From positions 21,629,252 to 21,693,251 of the forward strand of contig JAKZAP010000004.1 of assembly GCA_023053575.1 (NCBI GenBank): a DNA stretch of 64,000 bases. The letters run 5' to 3'. A model generated the notes under the pieces. The model did no database searches and was not told where the DNA came from. It saw only the letters and a program-made list of their open reading frames with translations. This document shows, in pieces, positions 21,205 through 32,965 of this stretch; position 1 is the stretch's first letter; each line of letters starts with the position of its first letter. Position numbers and translations under genes: made by a program. This DNA is from Branchinecta lynchi (taxonomy: Eukaryota; Arthropoda; Branchiopoda; Anostraca; Branchinectidae).

Positions 21205-23388
21205 TATGGCACTTGCCCTTCGGCCAAGTGCCATATAGCGATCGCAATTTCTGTCCGTCCGTCGGTCTGTCGGTCTGTCCAGGTTTTGCTAGTTCGGGCA
21301 CTTCCACATAAGCTAGGATGATAAAACTTGGCAGGCATATCAGGGACCCCAAATGATTAAGTTGGAAATAGTCACTTCCCCGATCCGAGCACCGTGGGGG
21401 GAGTGGAGGGAGGGGGAATCCGGAATCTTGAGGTATTTTTAACTTTTGAACGGGTGATCGGATCTCGATGAAACTTGATATTTGGAACGACCTCATGTCT
21501 CAGACGACCCACTTAAAATCCGGACCGGATCCGGTGACTTTTGGGGGGAGCTGGAGGGGGCAACCGGAAATCTTGGGAAACGCTATGAGTGGAGGGGTCG
21601 AGATGAAACTTGGTGGGAAGACACCTAGCAAACACTACATACATAATTGACATGACCGAGCCGATTCGGGCACTGTCGGGGGAGTGGAGGGAGGGGGAAT
21701 CCGGAATCTTGAGGTATTTATCACTTTTGAACGGGTGATCGGATCTCGATGGAACTTGATATTTGGAAAGACCTCATGCCTCAGACGACCTACTTAAAAT
21801 CCGGACCGGATCCGGTGACTTTTGGGGGGAGCTGGAGGGGGCAACCGGAAATCTTGGGAAACGCTATGAGTGGAGGGATCGAGATGAAACTTGGTGGGAA
21901 GACACCTAGCAAACACTAGATACATCATTGACATAACCGAGCCGATTCGGGTACTGTGGGGGGAGTAGAGGGAGGGGGAATCCGGAATCTTGAGGTATTT
22001 ATAACTTTTGAACGGGTGATCGGATCTCGATGGAACTTGATATTTGGAAAGACCTCATGCCTCAGACGACCTACTTAAAATCCGGACCGGATCCGGTGAC
22101 TTTTGGGGGGAGCTGGAGGGGGCAACCGGAAATCTTGGGAAACGCTATGAGTGGAGGGATCGAGATGAAACTTGGTGGGAAGACACCTAGCAAACACTAG
22201 ATACATCATTGACATAACCGAGCCGATTCGGGTACTGTGGGGGGAGTAGAGGGAGGGGGAATCCGGAATCTTGAGGTATTTATAACTTTTGAACGGGTGA
22301 TCGGATCTCGATGGAACTTGATATTTGGAAAGACCTCATCCCTCAGACGACCCACTTAAAATCTGGACCGGATCCGGTGACTTTTGGGGGGAGCTGGAGG
22401 GGGCAACCGGAAATCTTGGGAAACGCTATGAGTGGAGGGATCGAGATGAAACTTTGTGGGAAGACACCTAGCAAACACTAGATACATCGTTGACATAACC
22501 GAGCCGATTCGGGCACTGTGGGGGGAGTAGAGGGAGGGGGAATCCGGAATCTTGAGGTATTTATAACTTTTGAACGGGGGATCGGATCTCGATGGAACTT
22601 GATATTTGGAAAGACCTCATCCCTCAGACGACCCACTTAAAATCTGGACCGGATCCGGTGACTTTTGGGGGGAGCTGGAGGGGGCAACCGGAAATCTTGG
22701 GAAACGCTATGAGTGGAGGGATCGAGATGAAACTTGGTGGGAAGACACCTAGCAAACACTATATACATCATTGACATAACCGAGCCGATTCGGGTACTGT
22801 GGGGGGAGTAGAGGGAGGGGGAATCCGGAATCTTGAGGTATTTATAACTTTTGAACGGGTGATCGGATCTCGATGGAACTTGATATTTGGAAAGACCTCA
22901 TCCCTCAGACGACCCATTTAAAATCTGGACCGGATCCGGTGACTTTTGGGGGGAGCTGGAGGGGGCAACCGGAAAATCTTTGGAAACGCTATGAGTGGAG
23001 GGATCGAGATGAAACTTGGTGGGAAGACACCTAGCAAACACTAGATACATCATTGACATAACCGAGCCGATTCGGGCACTGTCGGGGGAGTGGAGGGAGG
23101 GGGAATCCGGAATCTTGAGGTATTTATAACTTTTGAACGGGTGACCGGATCTCGATGAAACTTGATATTTGGAAAGACCTCATGCCTCAGACGACCCACT
23201 TAAAATCCGGACCGGATCCGGTGACTTTTGGGGGGAGCTGGAGGGGAGAACCGGAAATATTGGAAAACGCTATGAGTGGAGGGATCGAGATGAAACTTGG
23301 TGGGAAGACACCTAGCAAACACTAGATATATCATTGACATAACCGAGCCGTGCCTACTCGTAACAAGTGCCATATGAGCTCGTAGCTC
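21205..23388 (-). repeat. Antisense family A copy with 281-bp tandem array
   Basis: The right end is the reverse of the family start (GCCATATGAGCTCGTAGCTC then TTGT); the left end has the hairpin GGCACTTGcccttcggCCAAGTGCC and a (GTCC/GTCT)n tract. Between them are about seven units. Start marks GCCGATTCGGG fall at 21660, 21941, 22222, 22503, 22784 and 23066, giving a period of 281-282 bp. Each unit holds TTGAGGTATTTATAACTTTT, GGACCGGATCCGGTGACTTT and GAGATGAAACTTGGTGGGAA. Units are nearly identical, so the expansion is recent. The 60-residue ORFs inside are not genes. Confidence 0.85.
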
Positions 23389-24568
23389 TTGTCTTACTTT
23401 GCGGTCAAGATTTGGTACTTAAAGGAATAGTCGCATTTGGAAAATGACAATTTCGAAGCCAATCTTGCCGGATTTCTAATATTCCAGCCATCATCCTGCT
23501 AGCACATCCGGAAGTACCTTAACTCACGATCACCGGAATTCCACCCCCCCCCCCCCCCCCCCCCTCTAACTCCAACCACAGTGCCCGGAGCCAATCCGGT
23601 TCTGTAAATGATTGATCTAGAGGATCTGTTTGTTATACCCACAAAGTTCCATCCCGATCTCTCCAGTCTAAGCGGGTCCCGTATTTTAAGCCCCCCTCCC
23701 CCCACCAAGTGTCCAGTTCCAGTCCAATTGTATACACGATTTATCTAGAGAAGATGCGTGTTCTTCCCAGCAAGTTTCACACCAATCCCTCAATTCTAAC
23801 TGTTTCTCGAGATTTCCGGTCTTACCCTCTCCCAACTCCCCCATAGCTTTAGAATCCAGCTCGGAATTCATTTATTCAGTTGTAAGTGTCCAATCATCCG
23901 TTCGAAAGCACTACTCAATTTTCCGGATTCCTCCGCCCTCCACTCCCCCCAAGATGGTCGGATGGTAAACTGATTATTACCAAGTTAGTTTGGTCGGGTC
24001 CCTGGTACGCCTGCCAAGTTTCATCGTCCCAGCACATCTGGAACTACCCTAACTCACTATAGTGTGACAGACCGCCCGACCGACCGACAGACGGAACTGC
24101 GATCGGGCACTTCAACCATAGGCTGCAAGTGCTATAAAAAAACAAAACAAAAAAGTTGCCACAAAAAAAAGAGAAAACAGAGAAGACCGTTATGAATATG
24201 GATGGCCGCATTTCTATATATTTGATTCGCGCGGGTCCATTATAATTCGGGATTGGATTCATGCAGAAAATTAAACTTTCCAGCGAGACGACGAAGTAAG
24301 AAGCCTTATCACGAGCGAACACGAAAAGAAATCTTATTACTCTCACCCAAATCGGTCAATGGAACAGCATATGGCTTGCACAGCTTCATTACGTACATGT
24401 CATTTTGGTACTTCTTCGGCGACAGCTGCGAAAAAGAGGCGTGAAAAGTGCCAGCCAAATACTACGTCACTTTCTGAATTCTTGCAGTTCTGAGTCAGTA
24501 GTTTGGAGACCGGGGGCACTATGCCAGTTTAAAACGTCCAGTTTTCAGTGTATCAGTGTGAGGCAACT

Positions 24569-24589
24569 ATGGAAGTGGAGTCAAGACCT
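24569..24589 (+). CDS. ABRA: Possible first coding exon of the costars gene
   Basis: ATG followed by six codons (MEVESRP) ends at a good donor, CCT|GTGAGT, in phase 0, as the next exon needs. A competing start is ATG at 25420-25422 directly followed by donor GTAAGG, also phase 0. The sequence alone cannot decide. Transcript data would settle it. Confidence 0.35.
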
Positions 24590-25494
24590 GTGAGTCAAAC
24601 TTTGTGTTGCAAAACATTTTGTAGATAGTAGGCCTATGTCAAAGCGAGTCATTGCGTCGTTCAAGAAAGTTTCATACGCGCCAGTAAGCCTAGCAAGGCA
24701 AGTATTATACGGTCAGCAATAAGCAGTCAACAAAAACAGATCAACTCTTGCTTCACGGTATTTCGGCCATGTCTACTCTGCGATTGTCTCATGTTCAATA
24801 AGTTGTTCCCAGTTCTCGGTTCCGGACAAATGACGACATGTATCGAGCTCCAATGACCTGTGTTTTTACTGGACTTTTCCGACGGATATTCTACACTGTC
24901 GGCATTAAAGTGCGAACACACGATCAGGATGTCCCGGCCGGATTTTCTATACTTCTATCATCCACGTAAAAAGAACTTAAATTTTCCTTATGGAATTAAT
25001 GACGAGTGCGCAAAATCCTGCAGGAATTCCAGTGCGCGACTGCAGCTGATCGTCTGTCCGTACCACGATTCACGAAGTGGGCCAGCAATTGTGAGACCTG
25101 TCGTTTTAAGAACAGGATCGTTGGACCCTAGGCTTAAACATACGCCAGCTACCACCACCAGTGTTGCCAGGGGTTGCAGAATTCTGCGATTATCACAGGT
25201 TTTCGACTTCTTCGATAAAATGAGCCAGAATTCTGCGACTGGTAAGACCGTAAAAAGAGCAAATGCATATGATTATGAAGCGAGATTTTTCATTAATAAT
25301 TGCTAAGAAATATACCCAAGTTTACAAGCGCCAAAATTTCAGTTTTTGCGGCCAAATGTCACAGGTTCTGTAAGAGACAAGCGGCAACACTGACGACCAG
25401 CATTTCAAGTCCCTGCCCCATGGTAAGGTTTTATTTGGTCTTCGAACTTTTCTCTGACAATTCCTTCTCGGATGTTAAAAGTCTACATTTTCAG
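24590..25494 (+). other. Probable first intron of the costars gene
   Basis: No repeat family was recognised. The 148-residue ORF starting at 24860 has no domain I know and ends without splice logic to the next exon, so I treat it as chance. Confidence 0.3.
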
Positions 25495-25655
25495 GTCGTG
25501 AAGAAGTCGAACACACTTCTCGACCGTATTGCCACCTACAATGTCAAGGTCCAACAGTCCAAAGAAAAACTTCAATCGAACCCTTTCTCTTCCGAGTTTG
25601 AACTGAGAAAGCTGAAAGGAAAAGTTGTCGACAGATCCGACCCAACTTACGGAAG
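25495..25655 (+). CDS. ABRA: Costars/ABRA-like gene, coding exon 2
   Basis: Acceptor CATTTTCAG, donor GGAAG|GTAGGG. Phase 0 in, two bases out. It encodes VVKKSNTLLDRIATYNVKVQ through the NPFSSEF motif and ends at SDPTYG(R). The stretch before NPFS is predicted helical, as in ABRA. Confidence 0.8.
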
Positions 25656-26398
25656 GTAGGGCAACAAACTGATGGTAAAACCGACGAATGAAACATACAG
25701 TCTGCTAATTATGCAGTACGCAGTGTTCCACATAATTTTTTATGTCGCAGACAGTGGAAAGTAGATTAAATAATATTTATTCCAATAGAATAAATATGAT
25801 TTGTGGCGTAATGTGCACACACAGTCCGGTTTTAGCAGTCCCATTTGCGAATTTCCACGACGAATAAACACGAAAGTCGCATACAAAACCTCGTCGACTG
25901 CGTGTGCACGTAGCTTAAGGGTTTTTCTTGTTTGTTTTTTTGTTTCTAACGACCCTACAGCATCTGTCAAGGAAGACAGTTAGGGCTGCCGATTTCGTAC
26001 ATGCTACCACATACAGGCTACCACATTCAGCTACGTGCTCAAACAGCCTGATTAGATGTCGCATACGAAATTCGCGTTATTATTGGGAAAACTGCGTGCG
26101 TTGCATAAACGTTAACGAGCCAAGAAGGAAATTCGAAGGTCCGGGCAGGGCAGGCTGAGTTTGTACTTACCTTGGCATAGCTGAGGCTACGCTTTTACAT
26201 CCCGAAGCCAAGTCGGCAGAGTCAAATGTTCTGCGGAAAAGTTGACACCTAAGTTGAGCGGGTGGCGAGTGAACTATTATATGTTTGTGGACGTTGTTTA
26301 TCTTCTGTGGTTTTCCCGGCAGTTTCGTGCAAACAGTGTCCGGTCGCGTTTCCGCAGACTAATTTTCCATAAAAGCTCATGTTATTCACTTTCTGTAG

Positions 26399-26549
26399 GC
26401 CTCCTGTTGGTTCCCTTACGGAGAAGAGGGGACTAGCAGCCGAACGTCACATCAAAACCGAAATTCTTTTCCTCTGCGACACAATTTACCAATACGGCGA
26501 GCAGTACGAAGATGGCACTGCAGCAATACCCTTCGGCGAGCTCTTCACA
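26399..26549 (+). CDS. ABRA: Costars/ABRA-like gene, coding exon 3
   Basis: Acceptor CTTTCTGTAG, donor TTCACA|GTAAGC. One base in, phase 0 out. It opens the costars domain: PPVGSLTEKRGLAAERHIKT, then EILFLCDTIYQYGE and the conserved AIPFGELF. Confidence 0.88.
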
Positions 26550-27341
26550 GTAAGCAAATTTTTACCATCTCCGCAGTTCGAGGGAATAAATGGTCGTCTT
26601 CCGAGTCTTCGAATTCGTAAAGGATTTGGCAACACTGCTGCCAACCTCACGAATACGCTCGTGTAGTACCTCGAAGGTTATCTTAAGATCAACCAACAAT
26701 TAAAAGAAAAAATCTCGCGATACATATCTCCCCACATTAAAGTAAGAAAAATGTAAAGATCGAAGCTCACAAACCGCATCAATCTCTCGTCTGAACTTCC
26801 GCACATCAAATAGAAGACGGAGGGAGTATGTTGGATTGTAAACTACATTCCGCAAAAATATCTTCTATTTTCTTAATTTTTTCGATTTTGCACGTCGTCT
26901 ATTCAAGAACGACGAAAAACGCCTTCTACCGCGAGAGCAGAATTTCAGACCGCATCCTGGGACTTAATTTGCGGTCAGCTTCCTTTGTCGGTTAAAAGTA
27001 AAGGGCCCAGGGTTAGCGCTCTTACCGGTCAAAGTACTTTGCGCAGGAAGGCCGCTAGCACTGGAACTACCACTAGACATTCCTTCGAAGAAGATCGGCA
27101 AAGTAGGTCGGTCCCTTCACTTCTCAAGAATATACTCTGATGTTTTAATCAAGGTTCCCATGTTCCCGGACTTCTTAGAATATATTTCAGTAGCATCCTT
27201 CAAGGATTACATTAATCACTAAGACGCATCTAGTACCGTACGAACTGAAAACGTCTAATACAAGAAAATCGGAGACATCACAGGAACCAGCATCCTCCCT
27301 TTTCCAGACTTGATTGGTATTGATAATTATCTAATTTTCAG

Positions 27342-27434
27342 ATCTACTCCAATATCAACAACAAGCTAGTTGGACTTCTCCTTCGAGCGAGGAAACATAG
27401 GCTTGTAATGTTCGAAGGAGAGACGCTATTCCAG
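27342..27434 (+). CDS. ABRA: Costars/ABRA-like gene, coding exon 4
   Basis: 93 nt, acceptor TAATTTTCAG, donor TTCCAG|GTCAGT, phase 0 at both ends. It encodes the core of the domain: IYSNINNKLVGLLLRARKHR, then LVMFEGETLFQ. Confidence 0.9.
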
Positions 27435-27584
27435 GTCAGTACTGACGGACAGTACCTTAATCCCGTCAATCTCCCATACCCAGGGGCGTCGCTATGAGGG
27501 GGGGGGAGTGGTGGTGGTATACTACTTCTATGGAGAAAGGAAAAAGACAAAGTGGGCGGTCAGAGCGCAAAGTCAAAATAAATC

Positions 27585-28112
27585 GGGATCGACTAAAACC
27601 AGGAAGGGAAGGGAACGCGAGAAAAGCAGGAAGGCATACTAAAACCAGGAAGGGCATACTAAAACGAGGGAGGATGTCACCAGAATTCAAGGCTGCGAAA
27701 AACTCAAAAGATGTACCGTGCCCTTCCTCTGTTTAGTATTCTTCGAGGGCAACTTTTCAAACCTAAAGTTCACCATCCCTTCCTCGTTATAGAATTGTTA
27801 TAGTTGCCGACCTCTCGCTGGACTCGGAGGATTTTAGTCGTCTACCGTCAGAACGAGAAATGGAATTACAATTTGTATAGTTGCGACCCCTGACTGAACT
27901 TAATGCCTACCCAGGTCAGGATACTAAAACGAGGAAGGGATGGTGCACTTTAAATTTGAAAACTTGCCGACCCCTCAAAGAATACCAATAGAGGAAGGGA
28001 ACGGTGCGGCGAACCTGGCGACAGCCTTCCTCTTTTAGTATGCCCTTCCTGGTTTTAGTATGCCTTCCTGCTTTTCTTGCGTTCCCTTCCCTTCCTGGTT
28101 TTAGTCGATCCC
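27585..28112. mobile_element. Mutator-like foldback element, copy 2 (528 bp)
   Basis: The ends GGGATCGACTAAAACCAGG and CCTGGTTTTAGTCGATCCC are flanked by the exact 9-bp direct repeat AAATAAATC at 27576-27584 and 28113-28121. The arms hold repeated TACTAAAAC-CAGGAAGGG units. It is about twice the length of the copy at 1087-1362 and lies in the last intron of the costars gene. Confidence 0.87.
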
Positions 28113-28627
28113 AAATAAATCAGCCAAACTATGCGCTCGCGGAGCTCTCAGTCAAAACAGATGAACTAGGCTTGGCGCTCGCAGAGCGCCCGACTACAAA
28201 AATTGAGTTAAAATTGGGCGCTCACCCAGGAAAGCTGAATGGGGGGCTGGCAGTACGCTTGGAAAATTTCGGTAAGACTAGTTCAGGGTCACCAAGAAAC
28301 TGAGTTGACATCCAGATTGGACATCGGCGGTTCGGAGGACTTAAAAGTCGAATGACATCTCAGTCGCATGTTTCGACCTTGCCAGGTTGATATACAGAAG
28401 CATGCTATTTTAACATAAAAGAATTTGATGATAAAGTTTTCCTACAGGCGAGATTGAAAAAAAATCGGCTTCGTTAGCAATGAGAGAGGAAGCAATGACC
28501 GGCCTGATTATTGCAACACGTCATTAGATGTCGTGTTTTGCTTTGTTTTTTTTTCTGTAGATTCAGAAAAAGTCTGTTCTGTTGCAAGTTATTTTTTTTC
28601 TGGATGATAAATCCTTTTTATTGGAAA

Positions 28628-28761
28628 TGCTCGAATTTAAGCACTATGTACCAACTTCCAGCAAAATGCTGGTCGAATTTAAGCACTATGTACCAAATTC
28701 CAGCCAAATGCTGGTCGAATTTAAGCACTATGTACCAACTTCCAGCAAAATGTCTCACAAT
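28628..28761. repeat. 42-bp minisatellite, three copies
   Basis: TCGAATTTAAGCACTATGTA begins at 28631, 28673 and 28715, an exact 42-bp period. The period is a multiple of three, so it stays open in three frames on both strands; this explains the overlapping ORFs here. Confidence 0.8.
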
Positions 28762-29179
28762 TTTGGGGATTCGTCGTGAACAAAGACAGACGGGCAGATC
28801 CATGATACGTGGCCCTTAGTTTCATTTGGGATCCAAAAAGACCTTCTGATCATAAAGGATTCCGTAAAATTTATATTTACTGGAAGGAAACGCGCGTCAT
28901 TTCCATCCGGGTATTAGGCTTGTAATTTCGGGGCTTGGGCATCATTAAAAGCTAGATTTTGTCGGGGGGAAGGGTCTTTTGACCGAAGAAAAGTCATAGC
29001 CTACTTCAAAAATTTTGCCTGAGGAGCTCATTTTCTTTGTCCGATATATGATGATATGATATGATATTTATTGCAAAAAGCCAACTGGCCATAGCAACTA
29101 CCACAAAAAATCACTTACAATAAAACAAACAAAACAACAAAAACAAAAAATGACAATCCTAGATATAGCTTAATAACAC

Positions 29180-32100
29180 TTACATTAGATCCTCCCGATG
29201 CTTCGCTGCCAACCGGACGAACACTGCCAAATTTCTTATTACTGCGAAACACTTGTCTCCAATCAGATCTACTAACCCTTCCTCCCCTAAAGCACTCCTC
29301 CCAAACATTTCTTCCCTTAATCCCCCCAACTCACCACATTCACACATAAAATGTAACAGACTCTCATCAATTTCACCACACATAGGGCAAAAGTATGGAC
29401 CATCACGTACCCTGTTTTTCCCCATGTATTTCCTTTTTTCCCCAAGTGGTAGTGCGTTCCCCCTTAAACAAACTAGTGCCTCTAAACTTTTCGCATCCAA
29501 ACCCGCCCTAAAATATAGTTCCTCCCCGATGAAAAATTGATCTCAAAGAGTACCATGAAGTAGTACGAAAAAGTTGCACGCAGTACTAACGATGCTACTA
29601 CATGCTTCTACTTCAAGGCTACCGTGTTCCTGCATACTACTATCTGCTACTATTAGCAAGACTGAATGCTACTCAGATGCTACTATGGCAAGACAGTATG
29701 CTACTGGATACTACTACATAAGACTGGACCAGTCTGAGGCACATTAAATGATAGTATTCTTTGCTATTACATGTAACGTTTTCGTACTACTACCATACTA
29801 CTACGAAGGCTATAAATTTTTCATCGGGTCCCCCCATCCCTCTTTAGCTTTTGCATAAACTTTCAATGATTCAGACTGGTCCTTCATACATTGCCACATT
29901 TGCACTTCTTGTTCGCGCAGTACTCTTTCTACCTCTTTTGACACTGACCCTAAACCTGCTGACAAACCTTTTCCTCCATTCCAAAACACAGACATTCCAC
30001 ATTCATCCAATATCGTCTTAACTTGTTGTGGCCAAGATTCTCCTGATACGTCCTGGAGGGCCTCCATATAAGCTCCCTTCAGAGGGCGTACTCTTGGCAG
30101 TGTTGATATATTCTCCCAAAATCGGACCATTCTAATTAACCGTCTATTTCTTAATGAATACAAACCAAGATCTCCGTTCACAACAATATTACTAAAAGAC
30201 TCTTTAACTCCCAACCAACGCTTAAAATATTTATTTTGGATTACCTCCATTTTTGGTGCCTTTACATACCCCCAAACTTCTGAAGCATAATGCATTGTAG
30301 GTACAATTTTTGTTTGAAATACCTGTTTATGTAACTTAAGATTTTTAAGATCACGGAGACTACTACCCATCACTAGCCCCGCACTAGGACTACCTCTTGA
30401 CACGCCCATCTCCACATGCTTTGTAAATCGGCAATTTGAAGAAAACTTAACTCCCAGGTAAACAAACTCGTCCACCACTTTTAAAGGAGAACCACCATAC
30501 AAGAATCTATCCCCCGGGTCCACTTTACCCCTTCGTCGGAACACCATACAAAAGGTTTTACTAGTATTAATCAATAATTCTTTTTTGCCAATATACCGTT
30601 CCATAAGATCCAATAATGTTTGCAAATGCTCTCTTGAATCAGCCATCAACACTACATCATCAGCAAATAACAACAGACAAAGACTGATTATATCTAGTGA
30701 TAACATTGGTGCACCATTCTGGTTCATAAATTCTTCAATATCATTCAAAAAAATAGAAAATAATTTTGGTGACAATGCACATCCCTGCTTTACTCCAATT
30801 TTTGAAATTACCTCCTTTAAGAACCTTCCCGCCACCTTCACCACAAACTTCACTACTGAATAAATCTGTACAATCACCAAAACGAAAGGCCCAGGCAACC
30901 CTAAATCCATCAAGGACTGGATCAGCAGTTTTCTATTAACCGTATCAAACGCTCCTTTTAGGTCCAAGAATGCTACATACAACTTACCTTTTCTGACCCG
31001 AGTATATTTCCTAGCTAATACATTCAAAATGAAAATTTGGTCCAGAGTGATGTAACCCTTCCTGAATCCTGCTTGGAGGCGCGTCAGTACTTCAGTTTTA
31101 TCAATCCACCTCATTAGTCTAAAATCCAACACCTTACAAAACAACTTACTAATCACATTACTCAAATGGATGCACCTATAATTCTCCTTCAATGACTTAT
31201 CTCCTTTCTTAAATATTGGTACTGCCACAGATATATTCCATTCCTTGGGCCACTTCGTATTTTTTATAATAAAAGAAAACATCGTCGCCAGGATTGGTAG
31301 TAGACTAACCTTACCTAACTTCCAAACCTTCGAAGGAATCCCGTCTAGGCCCGGAGCCGACGCACCTCTCATCTTTTGAAGCCGGTCGAAAACCTCCTGC
31401 TCGTTCACTGGTTCTAATAGCCTATAATCATCTTCTCTTAACGGGAATCTCACAACATCTTCTAATTCTTTTTTAATATCATTTAACACCCAATCCCCCC
31501 CTTTATTAAGACTATTTTCTTTTTCCTCAAGGAATTCTGGCCATGACTCTGCTGGTGGTACATTCGAATACTCATTTTTCCCCATTGAAGACTTTATTTC
31601 ACTCCAAAACTCCTTTCTATCCTTCTCCTTAAAAGCCTTCACTATATTTTTATTATTTTCCTCACAACACCTCCTCTTCTTTATCTTTATTAACTTCTTG
31701 TATTCACTACGCATATTCCGATATTCTACCAGCTTTTCCAGCAAACTCACCCCTTTCGCTTCCTTCACCATTTTGAACGCATGCACTACCATACTCCTCC
31801 TTACCTTGCACTCCGCATCAAAGAAATCTTTATTCTTTCTAGGTCTACCTTTATCAATACACTTTCTGCTACTTTCATATACATAATCTGATACTTCCAA
31901 CAGTGATTCATCCAGTAACCCCTCCGACAACATTTTCTCACATTCAAGCATTTTTTGTTGAGTAAGATCACTTTCTAAAATCACTTTTACTCTCTCCTCT
32001 GCACATTTACTCATTTTTACTGGTCGATTTATCTTCAGCGAATCCTTCCTCTTATCAATTCTTTCTTTCATTCCACCAAGATACTCCGGTACATCTCTCA

Positions 32101-32965
32101 TCAATACTTCCCTCTTTACTCTCATTCGCAATGTAATCGGGACATGGTCTGAACCAATTAAATTTTCAACACTAAAATCCATGCAAAAAGGCCAAAGAGG
32201 AATGCTTACCAGCCCGTAATCAATTAAGCTAGGCACTCCCCTACCATAACATGTAAACTCCCCTATATGTTTGTCTTCCCCCACCCTTCCGTTTAAAATC
32301 AACAAATTCTCCTCCCTACAAAAATCCAACAGGTTCAAACCCCACCTATTTTTCTTTTGTAGCTGATCTTTACTCCTCCTTTCCACAATCTCCTCATTCA
32401 CCTCTCTCCTACTTATCCCACATGGTTCGTCCGGGCACAGCTCCACATCGGGAAGATCGCTTGCTGCACCAGTGTACGCGTTAAAGTCTCCTAGAAACAA
32501 AAACAAATGGTCATGGTACCTCAAACGAAAAACACGCGTTTCTTCTTTCAGTAGTTCCCATACGTCTTCACTACCATATGAACTCGACTGTGGTGGGACA
32601 TAAACGCTACACACTAAAAGCTTAACATCTCCTATACGTAGTGCCACCCACACCATATTCTCCGAACGCGATTTCACCCTAAAACAGCCCTGACACAGAT
32701 CTTCTCTAACACATATAGCCACCCCTCCATAATACCGTCCATTTGCTGAAATTTCCCTGAAACTCTCGAAAGACCTATAACCCGGCAAATACGTTTCCTT
32801 TCCTCCATGTGACCACGTTTCAACCAAACTAATAATGCTCCAACTTTTACTCTTGGCCTTACTTAACTCCAAAATGTCTAAACTTTTTATTTCTGAAAAA
32901 CCTTGAGTGTTCCAATGAATAGCATCCAGAATCGTTTCCTCATGAACGCTATGGCCAGGCTTTTC
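29180..32965 (-). pseudogene. LINE ORF2: endonuclease + reverse transcriptase, interrupted
   Basis: From the codon after ORF1's TAG the frame reads AIHWNTQGF, then SLVETW, LGDFNA and GSDHVPI (apurinic endonuclease signatures), then reverse transcriptase motifs: PIFKKGDKSLKENYRCIHLS, QAGFRKG, AFLDLKGAFDTVNRK, GVKQGCALSPKLFSIFLNDI and the catalytic LLLFADD. The ORF is broken at 29828 by the insertion 29525-29828. Beyond it the same frame continues with GPYFCPMCGEIDESLLHFMC and ends at 29180. There is no ATG before the endonuclease active site; the first Met comes about 104 residues in. The element cannot make full ORF2 as it stands. Confidence 0.88.
29525..29828. mobile_element. Small inverted-repeat element inserted in LINE ORF2 (304 bp)
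   Basis: Perfect 14-bp ends CCCGATGAAAAATT / AATTTTTCATCGGG, with TC directly repeated at 29523-29524 and 29829-29830. The interior is rich in ACTAC/GTAGT triplet-like runs. Element plus duplication is 306 bp, a multiple of three, and the LINE frame is identical on both sides. This supports a clean insertion into an intact ORF2. Confidence 0.8.

Larger units (their letters stand above)
19787..24137 (+). repeat. Family A repeat, copy opened by three nested insertions
   Basis: Starts ACAAGAGCTGGAAGCTCATA and ends near 24137 with the terminal hairpin (GGGCACTTCAACCATAGGCTG then CAAGTGC). It is interrupted by the element at 19882-20404, the foldback at 20600-21056 and an antisense family A copy at 21205-23388. 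Flanking halves on each side of the last insertion join as in the 18.4-kb copy (...GCTTAAAAG..TTTTT / CTTACTTTGCGGTCAAG). Confidence 0.65.

Noticed and set aside
21468..22774. Two near-identical 60-residue plus-strand ORFs
   Set aside because: They are translations of the 281-bp tandem unit.
18450..24137. Hammerhead ribozyme inside family A repeats
   Set aside because: GAAAG and TGATCACC occur near each other, but the CTGANGA core was not found in either strand of the unit.
24860..25306. 148-residue plus-strand ORF ahead of the costars exons
   Set aside because: No recognisable domain, and its frame does not splice into the next exon. It is probably intronic.
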